Assembly (NCBI GenBank): GCA_963678675.1
Contig: OY783195.1
Span: forward strand, 2,924,001 to 2,988,000
Reading direction: 5' to 3'
Length of the DNA stretch: 64,000 bases
From: Xiphydria camelus
Lineage: Eukaryota > Arthropoda > Insecta > Hymenoptera > Xiphydriidae
Of the stretch, positions 23,023 through 34,300 are shown piece after piece. The notes under the pieces are model-generated. The model did no database searches. It had not been told where the DNA came from and saw only the letters and a list, made by a program, of their open reading frames with translations. The translations under genes were made by a program, and so were the position numbers. The stretch's first letter is position 1. Each line of letters begins with the position of its first letter.

Positions 23023-25807
23023 ACGTCATATAACAATGAGCTCCTACATTTTTTGCAACATTATAATTTGTCCATTTATTCTCCCAGTTAATAATTCAAC
23101 ATCACACCCACTCACCTACCCTATATACGTTACAATATTTGTAATGTCTAACAACCAGGTAATTTTGAAAGACTCGGAATTATCAGGAAATTTTATCCAA
23201 GAATAATATATCATCGAGACAAAGGGGCCGCGATATTCGTGTAGACTCATTATTTTATTAAAAATAACAATACAAAAATTTCCTTCATTTATTTCAATAA
23301 ATCTCCACTTCAAGGCTTTGATCAGGCGCGTTTTTTTTTCCTCAAAACAAACAATCATGGTTCAGTATAGGGTATATTCGCCATTTATCAAAATATTACA
23401 TTATATCATATAAAAATATCATGCTGCACTATTATAAAACGTTTTCCTTTTCGTAGATGTATACATAATATATATAACTATTCGTGATATTCATTTAATT
23501 CATTAATTAACTGATGCACCCCCCTGCTTAGATGGGCACGTCCCTTCGAATATTATTATCTTCGTATATCTTTCTTTTTTAAATCTAGTACAAAAACACA
23601 GAAGTACATTTAAATTAGTATCTTTAGCCACCTACCTTATAACAATTTGATTCGTTTTAGTTATTACTCGTTGGAATGTGCTTTATAATACAATTTCTTT
23701 AGAATATAAATGCGCACGCTGAATGCGTCGATCAACATCGAGCTACCTCGAATTTCCCTTGAAAAGGAATTGTTCGATTGCAACGATAGTTGCAGGACTA
23801 TATTTAGAGGCAATTCGAGAGGAACTATATTTATCGCCGCGAGCCTCGAAAGAGCATAAACGAAAGAAATTCGAAATAACTCGAGCCGTCGTATTGCCTT
23901 CGAGCACAACGTCTTAATTTCAAATTCCAAATTGCCCGCAACGGCTCCCTAATCCCTCCGTTCGAGATTTTCGGTCAATTATTCATCGAGTGACTTGATA
24001 TCACATGTGTATCACCAATCGTTTCGGCAATACTCGACGCATCTCGCAGCGGCGCCGATTTTAATACTAACTCAACAATCGTTGTAGGATCGTACCGTGC
24101 GATTCTTACGAATATAACATCAGTGAAAACTAAGAAATCACGCGATTAGACGTGTACACGAGCGCCCGTGATTTCGCCGAAGTCGCATCGGCAGAAAATA
24201 TGCAATTAAAACCAGCGCGTTTCCGGAACGGAACGGAGAAGGTATCACTATAAACGGTACGTGAATATGTAGAGGAGGATTCTACGCGCAAAAACGTTTC
24301 ATTTACAATTCTTTTTTTACAATTCGTTGCGGTTTCCTTCGATGGACGTTGCGTCGATTCAAAAATTGAAATTGAAGAACGCTCTTTCCCTTCGAGCAGG
24401 GAGCGGGATAACTCAGTGGCTGCATCCCCTGTCTTTCGAAGGAGTCATTTGTCTCGGTCGTTTTATCGATGTATCGCCCCTCGAAGGATTACAATAACAG
24501 AAATCGTCGAGTGCAGAGAAAATGACAATTAAGAGTATATAAATTCGGAAGTTGCATCATGCGCCTGTATAGAAAACGCATGCACGGTCAGCCTGGCTGT
24601 GTCTGCATAGTGACACTGCGTCGCGTTGCGTCAAACCTGAAGTGACGCACCCTCAAATTAACTCTCCGTCGTTCGACTCCCTCCTCTTTCGAGCGGAGCT
24701 GTCGCGACGAAGGAGAGAACTCGCTTCGTCACGACGCGAAACGCTCCCTTGCTCCGGATGTATAGGAGATCGCAGCTCGGAGATGAGGGAAGTGTACGTG
24801 AAAATGTAGCATTTAAGATTCGAATCTTCGTACAGGGGCTGTGCGCTACTTGCGCAGCGACCCTCGTACTCTCCAGGTCGTCATCCCTCAGCGATCGTTT
24901 CCCACCTTGGGTCAAATCTTGTCTCTAACTTCCCCATCTATTTATTCGCCCACTGGTGTCACCAGTGAAACTCAAATCAACGTTGATGTGGAATTTTGTT
25001 TATAGATCAGAACGTAATCTTTAAGAAAGTAATGCTAATATTTTATCAACTCGGTCCAGCAATTCATAGGCAGTGAAATAATCGAGAGAACGAAATCATC
25101 GCCATAGCTTTTCATTCGCGAAGCGCATCTCGAGGACCGGATTCTCGCTTTGCGGTGGTAATTCGACAATTAATTCGAGATCTTTTCGAGGTAAAAATTC
25201 GCTGAGAGACCCGACAGAACCCGAGAGAGCCGCTGTGCAAAAAGCGTACGCGGTTATGTACATCCATTTTACGTATTATTCAAAAAAAAAAACGGGTACT
25301 GGCGTAAATCGATCAATTTCTTCCTACGGAGAGAGCTATGTCATGCCATTTGCTGTGCGCAAAAAATGTCAAGAAGGGAAAAGTCACCAAATTCATTCCG
25401 GGCGGGAAATCGGAGTGCTCAAGTTGACGAGGGGGTTCTTGCATATTTTCCCAATCGCTCGGCATGTTAATTAGGTACATACACGTGTAATATATCCTAG
25501 AGACGAACTATGTATAATCTCATCTCATAATCAGCTCAAGTTGCGAACGCGTTGTAGGCTGAAGGGGGACGAGCGTTTCGGAAACGCGCGGAATAGTTTC
25601 GCTTCGCGAATCGCTCTGTCGCTACTACCTCTATCAGCTGTGCAGTCGCGCGTTAACTAGTGTTAAGTTACTATACGTATGTACGTTTATATAGGAACAT
25701 GGACGCGCGGGATATCCCGCGTACGATTTAGAGTCCTAACGAGTTAGATAGTCCTGGACGCGAGGCGCGTTTTATGATTTTCATTTGGTACGTGATCGCG
25801 TGCGGCG
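23023..25807. other. Spacer between Pex2 and BicC 3' ends
   Basis: AT-rich to about 23700, then mixed. A minus-strand AATAAA at 24951 might serve a long BicC 3'UTR. No gene seen. Confidence 0.5.
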
Positions 25808-25811
25808 CATC

Positions 25812-25843
<32 letters not shown>

Positions 25844-25854
25844 CACCATCGTCG
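25808..25854. repeat. (CAT)n trinucleotide tract
   Basis: About 15 CAT units with two ACC interruptions, in the spacer between the Pex2 and BicC 3' ends. Confidence 0.85.
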
Positions 25855-26539
25855 TTTCGTCGTATTCGTCGGGCCGAACGGAAACGTAGCGAATGCGCGT
25901 TTAGGCGTGGCAACGATAAATCACCAACGAACTACCAACAATTAGGAGAACAGACGATTCACACATGCACATTTTTTTGCTTTCCAATACGACTCAGCAC
26001 GTATAAATTTCGAATAACACAATATATAGAATAATTTACGTTTAAAATTTCACAAGCTTAGTCAACAATTCTCAGCGGTAAAATCGATCGCTAGGCATTC
26101 TCGAAGGAGGCTCGTGCTGAAATGCCTTCCCGCGGCTATCTCGACTCGGTTCGGGGCTTCCGGCGCACAGCGGCGTCGCGCGCGATACGGGGGCGGTGGC
26201 GAGGTTCGCGGCTACCGAAGGGTGGACTTCCGGCGGTCGCGACGCGTGCACACTCCTCAAACGCTGCGAGCGGGGCGCGTACGTGAGCAGAGCTCGTTAC
26301 CTAACGCATTCTTTGGTTGGTGGCCGACGAAAAAAAAAAAGAAAAAAAAAGACTTAAAAATTAGAATAATTTATAACAGGCGAATGTATTATCTTGCTTC
26401 CGTAAAATGACTGTTTGAGCGAACGACCGCCGCGCTAATCCGTTGGGCTCGTTCGTTTACTCGTGAATCCGTAGTTGGTAAAAGGGCAGAAAAAAAAAAC
26501 AAAAAGTGAATGAAAACCGAACGTCCGTATCCGACGACA

Positions 26540-26559
26540 CGTGTGTGTGTGTGTGTGTA
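26540..26559. repeat. (GT)n microsatellite
   Basis: Nine GT units next to CGACGACAC, in CpG-rich sequence downstream of BicC. Confidence 0.8.
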
Positions 26560-27392
26560 CGCGAACAATCGTCTCGCTTTTGCGTTCCGCGGTTTCCCTC
26601 GGTTTATCCGACGTGCGTGTTTACATCATTAATCCTTCGTATTATCCAGTGCACAGAAAGGGGGTGGGGGATGGAAGGGGTGCTCGTTGTATAGGAAAAA
26701 AAAAGTCGCGGCCTTCATTATCGCAGTACGCACTGATCACTGATAACGTTAAGACGTATTTCGCGTGTTCGCGGCGGTCGACGATATCGCTCGACCGATT
26801 CCTCCCTCTACGTTGCCTCGATCCGCATCGATTTCGCTTGCACCCTCTCACATTCCACCGCGTACCGGCTGATAGCGATCGATCGACGATAAACTCCACC
26901 GTCGGGCTGGTAGGCGCGCACCCGGCGTCCCTCGCGAATCAATAATAAATACTTGTATCGTTACTTTGTAAAACTCGAGAGCGGCCCCGGCGTCGATCGA
27001 CGGAATCGAGGGTGGGAATGTCGCGCGAGTGCCGCAACCGGGCGTCGTTCTCCTTCCGCGGGCGCTTCGTCGACTTCCTCGATTCGACGAGGGTTTCCTC
27101 GAGCTTAGTCTAAATTAATTACGCGTAAGTGTATATATCTAGTGTACATCGTTTTCGCTAAGTCGGGAGAGGCCGCTGAGTGCATCTGCCAACGGGACCG
27201 CCAACCCCTCGCCCATCCGCAACGGCCTCGAGCCACGTTACGACGATCAATCGGCTCGATAATTCATTTCGGGGCCCCCCGGAATCGATCGTTGCCTGAT
27301 CACTATCGTTATCATCCTCGAACGCGCTCCTTTCCGATCTCCCACTAATCGCCCTAAACGTAATACGCATCTATATACCCCTACTTCTATTA

Positions 27393-27398
27393 TTTATT
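27393..27398 (-). terminator. Candidate BicC poly(A) signal
   Basis: AATAAA on the minus strand, about 870 nt beyond the BicC stop. It is the first such hexamer in the CpG-rich downstream region. Confidence 0.45.
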
Positions 27399-27613
27399 CA
27401 CATATATATATATGTATAACGCATCCGAAGTCTACCATTTCCTCCCCATCACAGACAAACACGACACTTAAAGAACGGTCGATCGTACTCTGCCCCTACA
27501 GCATATTACAAACGAAGAAGATAACGAAAGAAAGGAAATTCGAAAGCCTATGTATATTGCTCGAATCGTTCGAGGTGACACCGTGACGCGCGCGTCGTGA
27601 TTCCCGTCACTGC

Positions 27614-27686
27614 GGTCGCCGTCGTCGTCTTCTTCGTTATCGTCGTCGTCGTCGTTGTCGTCGTCGTCGTCGTCGCCGTCGTCGGT
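27614..27686. repeat. (GTC)n trinucleotide tract
   Basis: About 24 units of GTC with a few GCC/TTC interruptions. Translated on the minus strand it gives a poly-Asp run, which I regard as an artefact of the repeat. It sits inside the probable BicC 3'UTR, where transcription would give a GAC-repeat RNA. Confidence 0.85.
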
Positions 27687-28270
27687 TGACGACGCGAAAA
27701 AAAAATAAATCGAAACGTAAATAGTAACAATCATCTATCTTATAGTCTACGCGTGCAATGACGCCCGTTTCGTTCGGGACGCGTTGCGAAAAAAAAGAAC
27801 TCGTACGAATGAATGAAAAAAAAAAACGGAAAAATTCTCGGCTACGAAAAGTATCTACGATCGTTACGCCATTCCCCCCCTAGCGCCGCCCTAAAATACG
27901 AAAGCAACGTGCAACTTCTCTTTTTTTTTTTCATTTCGAGGCAGATGTGGCATCCCCTCCGGAAGTCACATTGTTCCCCGAGAGAGATGTCTTAGAATCT
28001 TTTTTTCGAATTTTTCTCTCGCTATCAATTCTAATTTGGTATAACTTCTCGCTTCCCGGAGGGAAGCCGCGGGGTCGTACCCTCGGCTCCTCTCGGAATT
28101 CGAACTCGAGGAGTACCTCCGAGAGGCTCCCACTTCGCGGAGGATCCCGTTCGTCGGACGGATTGACCTCGCGCCTGCCACGCGAATTTCGAGTTGCGGA
28201 AACAATAGCGCGATGCATCGCCGCTTGGTGTATAACGTGCACGCGAGTACGTGCGGCGCACGCCGAGTGT

Positions 28271-28386
28271 TTACCAAGTGTCCAGGCTGCATTTGTTGGC
28301 TGACGAAGATCCCGTCGCCGTGGACGACTTGCGCTCGGCTCCCGGTGCCGCGCTACCGGAGAAAGGACTAGATCGTTTGTTCATTT
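28271..28386 (-). CDS. BicC: BicC coding exon 14 (C-terminus and stop)
   Basis: 116 nt, residues 825-862 and TAA at 28271-28273. It completes a Glu codon to give IAEMNKR, then SPFSGSAAPGAERKSSTATG, ending SLDTW. The acceptor TTTTCTTCGCAG is strong. A nearer TAG at about 28355 was considered as an acceptor, but only this one keeps phase with exon 13 and gives the expected IAExNKR. Confidence 0.88.
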
Positions 28387-31300
28387 CTGCGAAGAAAAGA
28401 GGGAGAAATGAACCGTTAAGACTTATTCGAAATTCCCAGACGCATCGAGAAATTTAAAGCGTGACCTCATACCAGCAATCAAAAGCATTAATTTGCGCCT
28501 AGCACCCCAAGCCGTCACTCCGATCTCGCACAAGTCTTTCTCCGTCAACGAGGGAAACGTGGCCATGTCCACCTCGTGAGACGTGAACAAGCCTAGCAAG
28601 CAGAGCACCGTTTGAAACAAAATCGACAAAAATGTTCTTCGCTCAAAGTCGAGCGATCATCGTTGAAGCAGACGCCATCCAGCGAAACGCGGATACGCAG
28701 AACGACCCATTCAAGCGATAATATTCGCAGGAAGCCTCCCAACACTCCCACCAATGTGATAATTTTGAAGATATATCCTCTACTTACGTATGTACTTCTC
28801 CAAACCGATGTTGGTGAGCATGCTGGCCAGGTCGCCGTAGCGATGCGAGGTGATCTTGTTCAGCTGCGACGTGGGCGTGTGGTCCAGGTAATTCGAAGCC
28901 ATCCGCATCTGACCGCTGGGATCTTTACCGGAGCTGATGCCAAAGTCCATCGCCGTGCCGAAGACCGGTGTCATCGGTTCCTTCCACAGGTCGGAAGGAT
29001 GCGTCGCAGTGTCCTGCGATGAGAAGACCGTCCGGTATGATCGACGAGAGGGAGAAAAAGAGAGAGGTGGGAGAGGGGGAGAGAGAGAGAGAGAGGGAGA
29101 GAGTTCGCGAGGAACGTAAAGGCGGAGCAATCAAAGCACCTTGTTTAAATCACTGGACGATGGCACGAGGGGGATGGTCTGGCTGAGCCCGTAACCCGAC
29201 CACGTGGAAGTGGGAACTCGATAATCGGAGGAACTCGGATTGGCCTGCATCGCCTTCACCGCTTGCATCTTCTTCTGCTCGTAGTCGAAGGGAGTGAGAT
29301 TGTGCTGCTGGGCCACCATCTCCAGCGTCTTCTTCTCGCAGCCCGGCGCTCGACGATCCGAGACCGACAGATCCGACAGCATGCCCGATAAATCTGACGA
29401 GTGACAATCGTGGTTATGCTGTGAATTCGTCGAGGGAACGCGTTAACGTTGATCTTTGTAAATAACTCACCTAAGTTAGAACTATTCTCTGAGGGGTTGA
29501 CTGGAGACACGTTGCGGGGGCTGATGGCCGGACTAGAAAGCGAGCTGGAGACGCTGCTCAAGGAAGAATAAGCTGCAGAAGACAGAGGTTTAATATCAAA
29601 TTTCTGTTCACAATGGAGAATCAATTTCTAAGACTTTTTGCGAAGAAAAATTAATTCCCCCTCGCGAGATCGTCTTTAAATTAAATTTTACGATACACCA
29701 CTCACCACTCCCCTCCTTGTTGTCACCGAGCGAACTCGTATTCAGACTATTAGTGCTGTGGTATATACTATTCAAGTTGGGATGACACTGCTTCATCCCA
29801 GCAGTTAAACTCTGATTAACCAAGCCGTGTTGGTGCGCCATGGCATTGTTGTGCATCATCTGTTGAGTGGTCAGTAGATGACTCAAATGTGGGAATGGAT
29901 AGGGACTATGATGATGGAGAGGGAGCGGCGAGAACATCGGAGGAATCGGTGGAAGGCCCCAATGAGGAGACATTGACAAGGGATTGGGGGAGTTGGACAT
30001 TGGAGATAGGCAGTATGGGGGATTCTGGGTGTTCACCGTCAGCATGCTGGTGAAGCTGTCTGGTAGACCAATCATTCCAGGAGGATCTGTAAATGAGGGG
30101 AAGAAAACGAATGTAATAAAGATAGAGAGATAAGTTGCGCGTAGGAAATTATCGTGATATTAAAAATGAGCTCTCTCTGCACTCACTAGCACAATTATTG
30201 TTATTTCCCTGAAACACGCTGCCGGCATTTGGAATGTGATAAGTCGCGGGAATCTCGGCGTGAACTCTGGGCTCGTTCAGGCCGAGCAGCTGCTTCCTCG
30301 CTTCGTAAATGTTGCTGGCATTTCTCTCGATTCCTTTGATGATTACCGAGAGCGTACTCTGTTTGGGCTTGTGGCGGACGTTTATGAAAACGTCCAGAGA
30401 TTGCATAAGCTGAGATATGTTCTCCGTGTCTACCGAGGACATGAAATCCTCCGGTAGGTCGAACATGAGGACTAGAGGCAGGGAACCCTGTAGCGATAAA
30501 TAATTGTAAAAATCAATATCGGGGACAGTGCTTGCGAGAATATTAAATTTTTTACTGGGTTCTGATTTAATATTCGGTGATATAATATAGAATCCTGAAT
30601 ACCCAAATTATACTAATTTACATCAAAATACTTATCTACGCCAAGATAAAATTAGTTGCCAGTGCTTTTAGTAATCCGCTATCGCGGTATTTCTTGCGAT
30701 TAAATAATTATTGGTCTACAGTCTCTCCTCTAAACCAAACGGCAGATACACGACAACCAGAATTACCACGGAAGACTGTTTCCCGTCGGCGTTATTGCTC
30801 TGGTAAAACAGGTTCTCAATCGTATCGAGGAAAAGTCGAGCGTGTTGCGAGACATCCTGCCTGACTACCGTTGTCGTCAGACGTGTATTTCGCGTGGATA
30901 ACAGAGATAACGGCAGGGCGTAACGCTCAGGATAATCTGTGAAATTCTTCGCCGAGTAATTCGACAATACGTACAGCCTCGGAATTCGACAAATACGTCC
31001 TCGATTTCCTCAAAGTCCCGAGCTTCTCTTATTTTTCACCGCAATCTCGTACACTTGTTTCGTGACATTTCCTTCGCTGAATTACTAGCAGCTCATCACC
31101 CTCCAACGAATTCCGATCATCGACGAATAATGAACCGATAAGCCGAACGAGAAGACGACGAGACTCTTATCGAGGCGTCGGCTCAACCGTTATACTTGAC
31201 GTTATCTCGCGTGAAATTGATTTCGATTTACCCTGACCTTCCCGGCGAGGTTCTACCTTCCCTTGTAATCGAATTCGACCGCACGAATATTCGTGTTATC

Positions 31301-34300
31301 GAGAAATAATTGCAGTCAAGTCTTGGCATGACTTACCACCAATTGCTGACGCGCCAGATACACGTTGTGTATGCCACCTGTGATAGTGACGTTGCTCTTC
31401 TTCAAGCTCGGGATATTGGGATCTCCCGCGTCGGGGAACATGATTTGCGTCGCTGTACGTTGCATGATCATCTTCAGATTACCGCTTTGCTTGCCCAGAA
31501 CGATGCTGTGGTGCTGCGGCGAGATCTCCACCGACATTTGTACTTGAATTTGACTCTGAAAGCGAAATAGCCATTTATTTCGACGTTACGAAAGCCTCGA
31601 TTTCCTTATTGGGATCGATGATTAAACGGCGATAACTTATCACTGCGAAACCCGCGTATTTCTCATATCGGGCGAAAGTGACGGGAAACTTGGTACTGTG
31701 CGGCAGCCACGAAGTGAAAGGTTCTTATCGCGGTGTCCTTTCTAGGAAAGAAAAAGTCAAACCGGAACACACTGCACCAACGGCCGTTGACTTGGCAGAG
31801 ATTTATTAACTTTGTGATACTCGAGTACCCGATTAGGTACCTGAGAGGTGATCAGAATGTGAAAAAACAGGACATTTAACGAGAAACATGGTTTTTTTAG
31901 AAGTGAAAATATATTTGGAGATTCCCCGTTCGGTTGATCTTGACTTTAAGAGGCTCTTCGTGGTGTTCGGGCGTACCCACGATGCCGGTAGACGCGAATA
32001 CTCACAGCTAAGTTCTCACACATGTAATGAATGAGCAGAAGCGTCGCCTCCTTCACCTGCGAGACTTCCCACTCGCAACCTTTGACCGCCACCAAGGTGG
32101 CGTGCAGTTTTGGACGCGTCCGGAACATCACCTGAACGTTGTACTTTTCCTGAATCTTCACCACGTAGGGCGAGGTGCAGTCGGGTGGTGACTGAGTGGC
32201 GCCCATGATCGGTAATTCGAAGGAGAAGATGAGCGGCGTCAGATTCTGGAAGGATGCCAAATCGATTCGGAATTTTTCGGTGGCGCAAGGAAGGTGAATG
32301 CCCTAATGTCATCAAATACGAACGATTTTGAAACGAATACAATATAAAGCGATCGCGGGAAAACTTCTGTAAAATTTGGACTTATATTAAAACTCGGAAG
32401 AAATCCTAAAAATGAATTTCGATGAATGTGTCAACACTATCCTTGAAAAAGAAAAGCTCGATGTAATCTCTCAGCAAATAGCATGTCTCCTTGATAACAC
32501 GACACGTACACAAGCAACGTGTACAAATATAAGGATGACCGATGCACAACGTGGTATTTCCGGTTCGCTTGTTGCGAGGTCGAGAGAAAACATCGCGGCG
32601 ACCGTTGACCTTATGACGGAAGAAGAATACTATAGAGGTTACAGTCTCGCTTGCGAATTAAGTTCAAAGTATCACGCGTGGACGTAGGCTTGTTTATCTC
32701 GATAATGTGACAAATAAGTGTGCGCTCCGGCGAAGTAAGAAGAAGAAAAAGAGGAAGGAAGGAATCCAATTTCAATTCCCTGATAACTTTCGATTGGAGA
32801 TAATTGGTGCAAGCACAGCCGAACAACGATTTTGTCGCAGAAGATTTTTCGGCGTATAACCGCAGCGTCTCAGCACTGAAGATGCGTTCGAGATGAGGAG
32901 CAATTCTCATTGGATGCTCACCCTGACCCTGGCGCGGGCACGCTCGACACCCTCCATTTCACCGGCGATGGAGACCTGATTACTTTTCTCCTGATGATTG
33001 CTGCGATTGCTGTCCGGAAAGTGAATGTGGCAACCGGTCTCATCCATCACGCGCTTGATCGTCAGACCTCCCTTGCCGATAATGTGCGAATGATCGGTGT
33101 AGCTCACGTCCAACTTCATCGTCACTCTGTTATTTTGCTGGAATCGATACAAAAAAATAGGTCCCGATCAATATAATCGTCTATGTAAATATTTCCAAAA
33201 ATAAAATTCCCTGAATCTTGGAAAAACTAAGCTGGAAAAACAGTTTGGAAAAACTAATTTTTCCTTAACTTTATGTGAATGTAAAATCTGGTTCAATCCT
33301 CGACGTAATAATAATCTTTTCGGGTAATTTTATGGGAGCTCAAAGTTTCCGTTATTTTCGATCAAATGCGATGCTCCCGCGAATCACTGAAGATCCCAAT
33401 TTCTTGAAAAAAACACTACTGTCGTTATCAAACAAAACGAAGAATGCAATCACGTCAAAAGGACTTATCAACATATTTCACTCGCAGAAACACGAACCAA
33501 TTTAACTACAGTTATCTCGCTTATCTGTAAACTTTTGGCCCATGACGACAGAATAAGTTTTTGCAGATTATATTTAGATCTTAAAAAGAATCCTGATACT
33601 ATAATCGACTAAAAGTACTCCGGTAAGAATGTATAGCAAATGTGACGATCCTTATGGTAAACATAGATATATGTATGGGGTACTGATTGTACACCGCAAT
33701 AATTCAATCTTACCACAGAATTGTGGGACTGGTTACCACAAACTTCTCTCTGTATACGTAATGAAAAAATTCGCGTCCCTGCGCGCTTCTATATTTTGAT
33801 GTGCGTTTCTTCCAACAGATCTAAAACGTCTAACGACGTCAGGCAACTTCGAGATAGCCCCGGAAGATTCGGAAATGTCGGGCGAAGCAGATGACATCAA
33901 AGAAGAGGCCGCCGTAAGACCCACCGGTCTCCTAGAGTAGGCCTATCTCACAGCGAATCGACAGACCGTTTCGTTCAATTCGTAACAGACGCGATTAATA
34001 AATCAAACCGTTTGGTTGGTCGATTACTGCGGAATAGGCTTATGTGGAGGGATCTCCGGGGGCAGTGCAAGAAGATATTCAGTAAGCAGCCATCGCCTCG
34101 ACGGAGGGATGAACGCAGAGGGGTTTGCATGTTTTACGATCCCTCCAGGCCCTATCACATGCCGCAGAACGATTGGTTCGAACCGGCACGGGATTCTGGT
34201 TGTATTTTTTCCTTTTCGACAATGTGCACGGTGATGACGAGTCGATGCCTTCACCGCTTCGACTCGTGATTCTCTCTTCACGTTAATTTTCAGGTTTAGA

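Larger units (their letters stand above)
27393..28270 (-). other. BicC: Probable BicC 3'UTR (minimum extent)
   Basis: No open frame on the minus strand resembles a gene after the BicC stop. The first clear minus-strand AATAAA is at 27393-27398 (TTTATT on plus), giving an 880-nt 3'UTR. It includes a CpG-rich segment and a long GTC/GAC trinucleotide tract. A second candidate AATAAA lies at 24951-24956, so a longer UTR is possible. Confidence 0.5.

Noticed and set aside
27468..27734. Poly-Asp protein on the minus strand
   Set aside because: Produced by the GTC trinucleotide repeat in the probable BicC 3'UTR.
28355..28370. Alternative acceptor CCGGTAG for BicC exon 14
   Set aside because: It is out of phase with exon 13 unless a different donor is used. 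The TTCGCAG acceptor at 28387 keeps phase and yields IAEMNKR.
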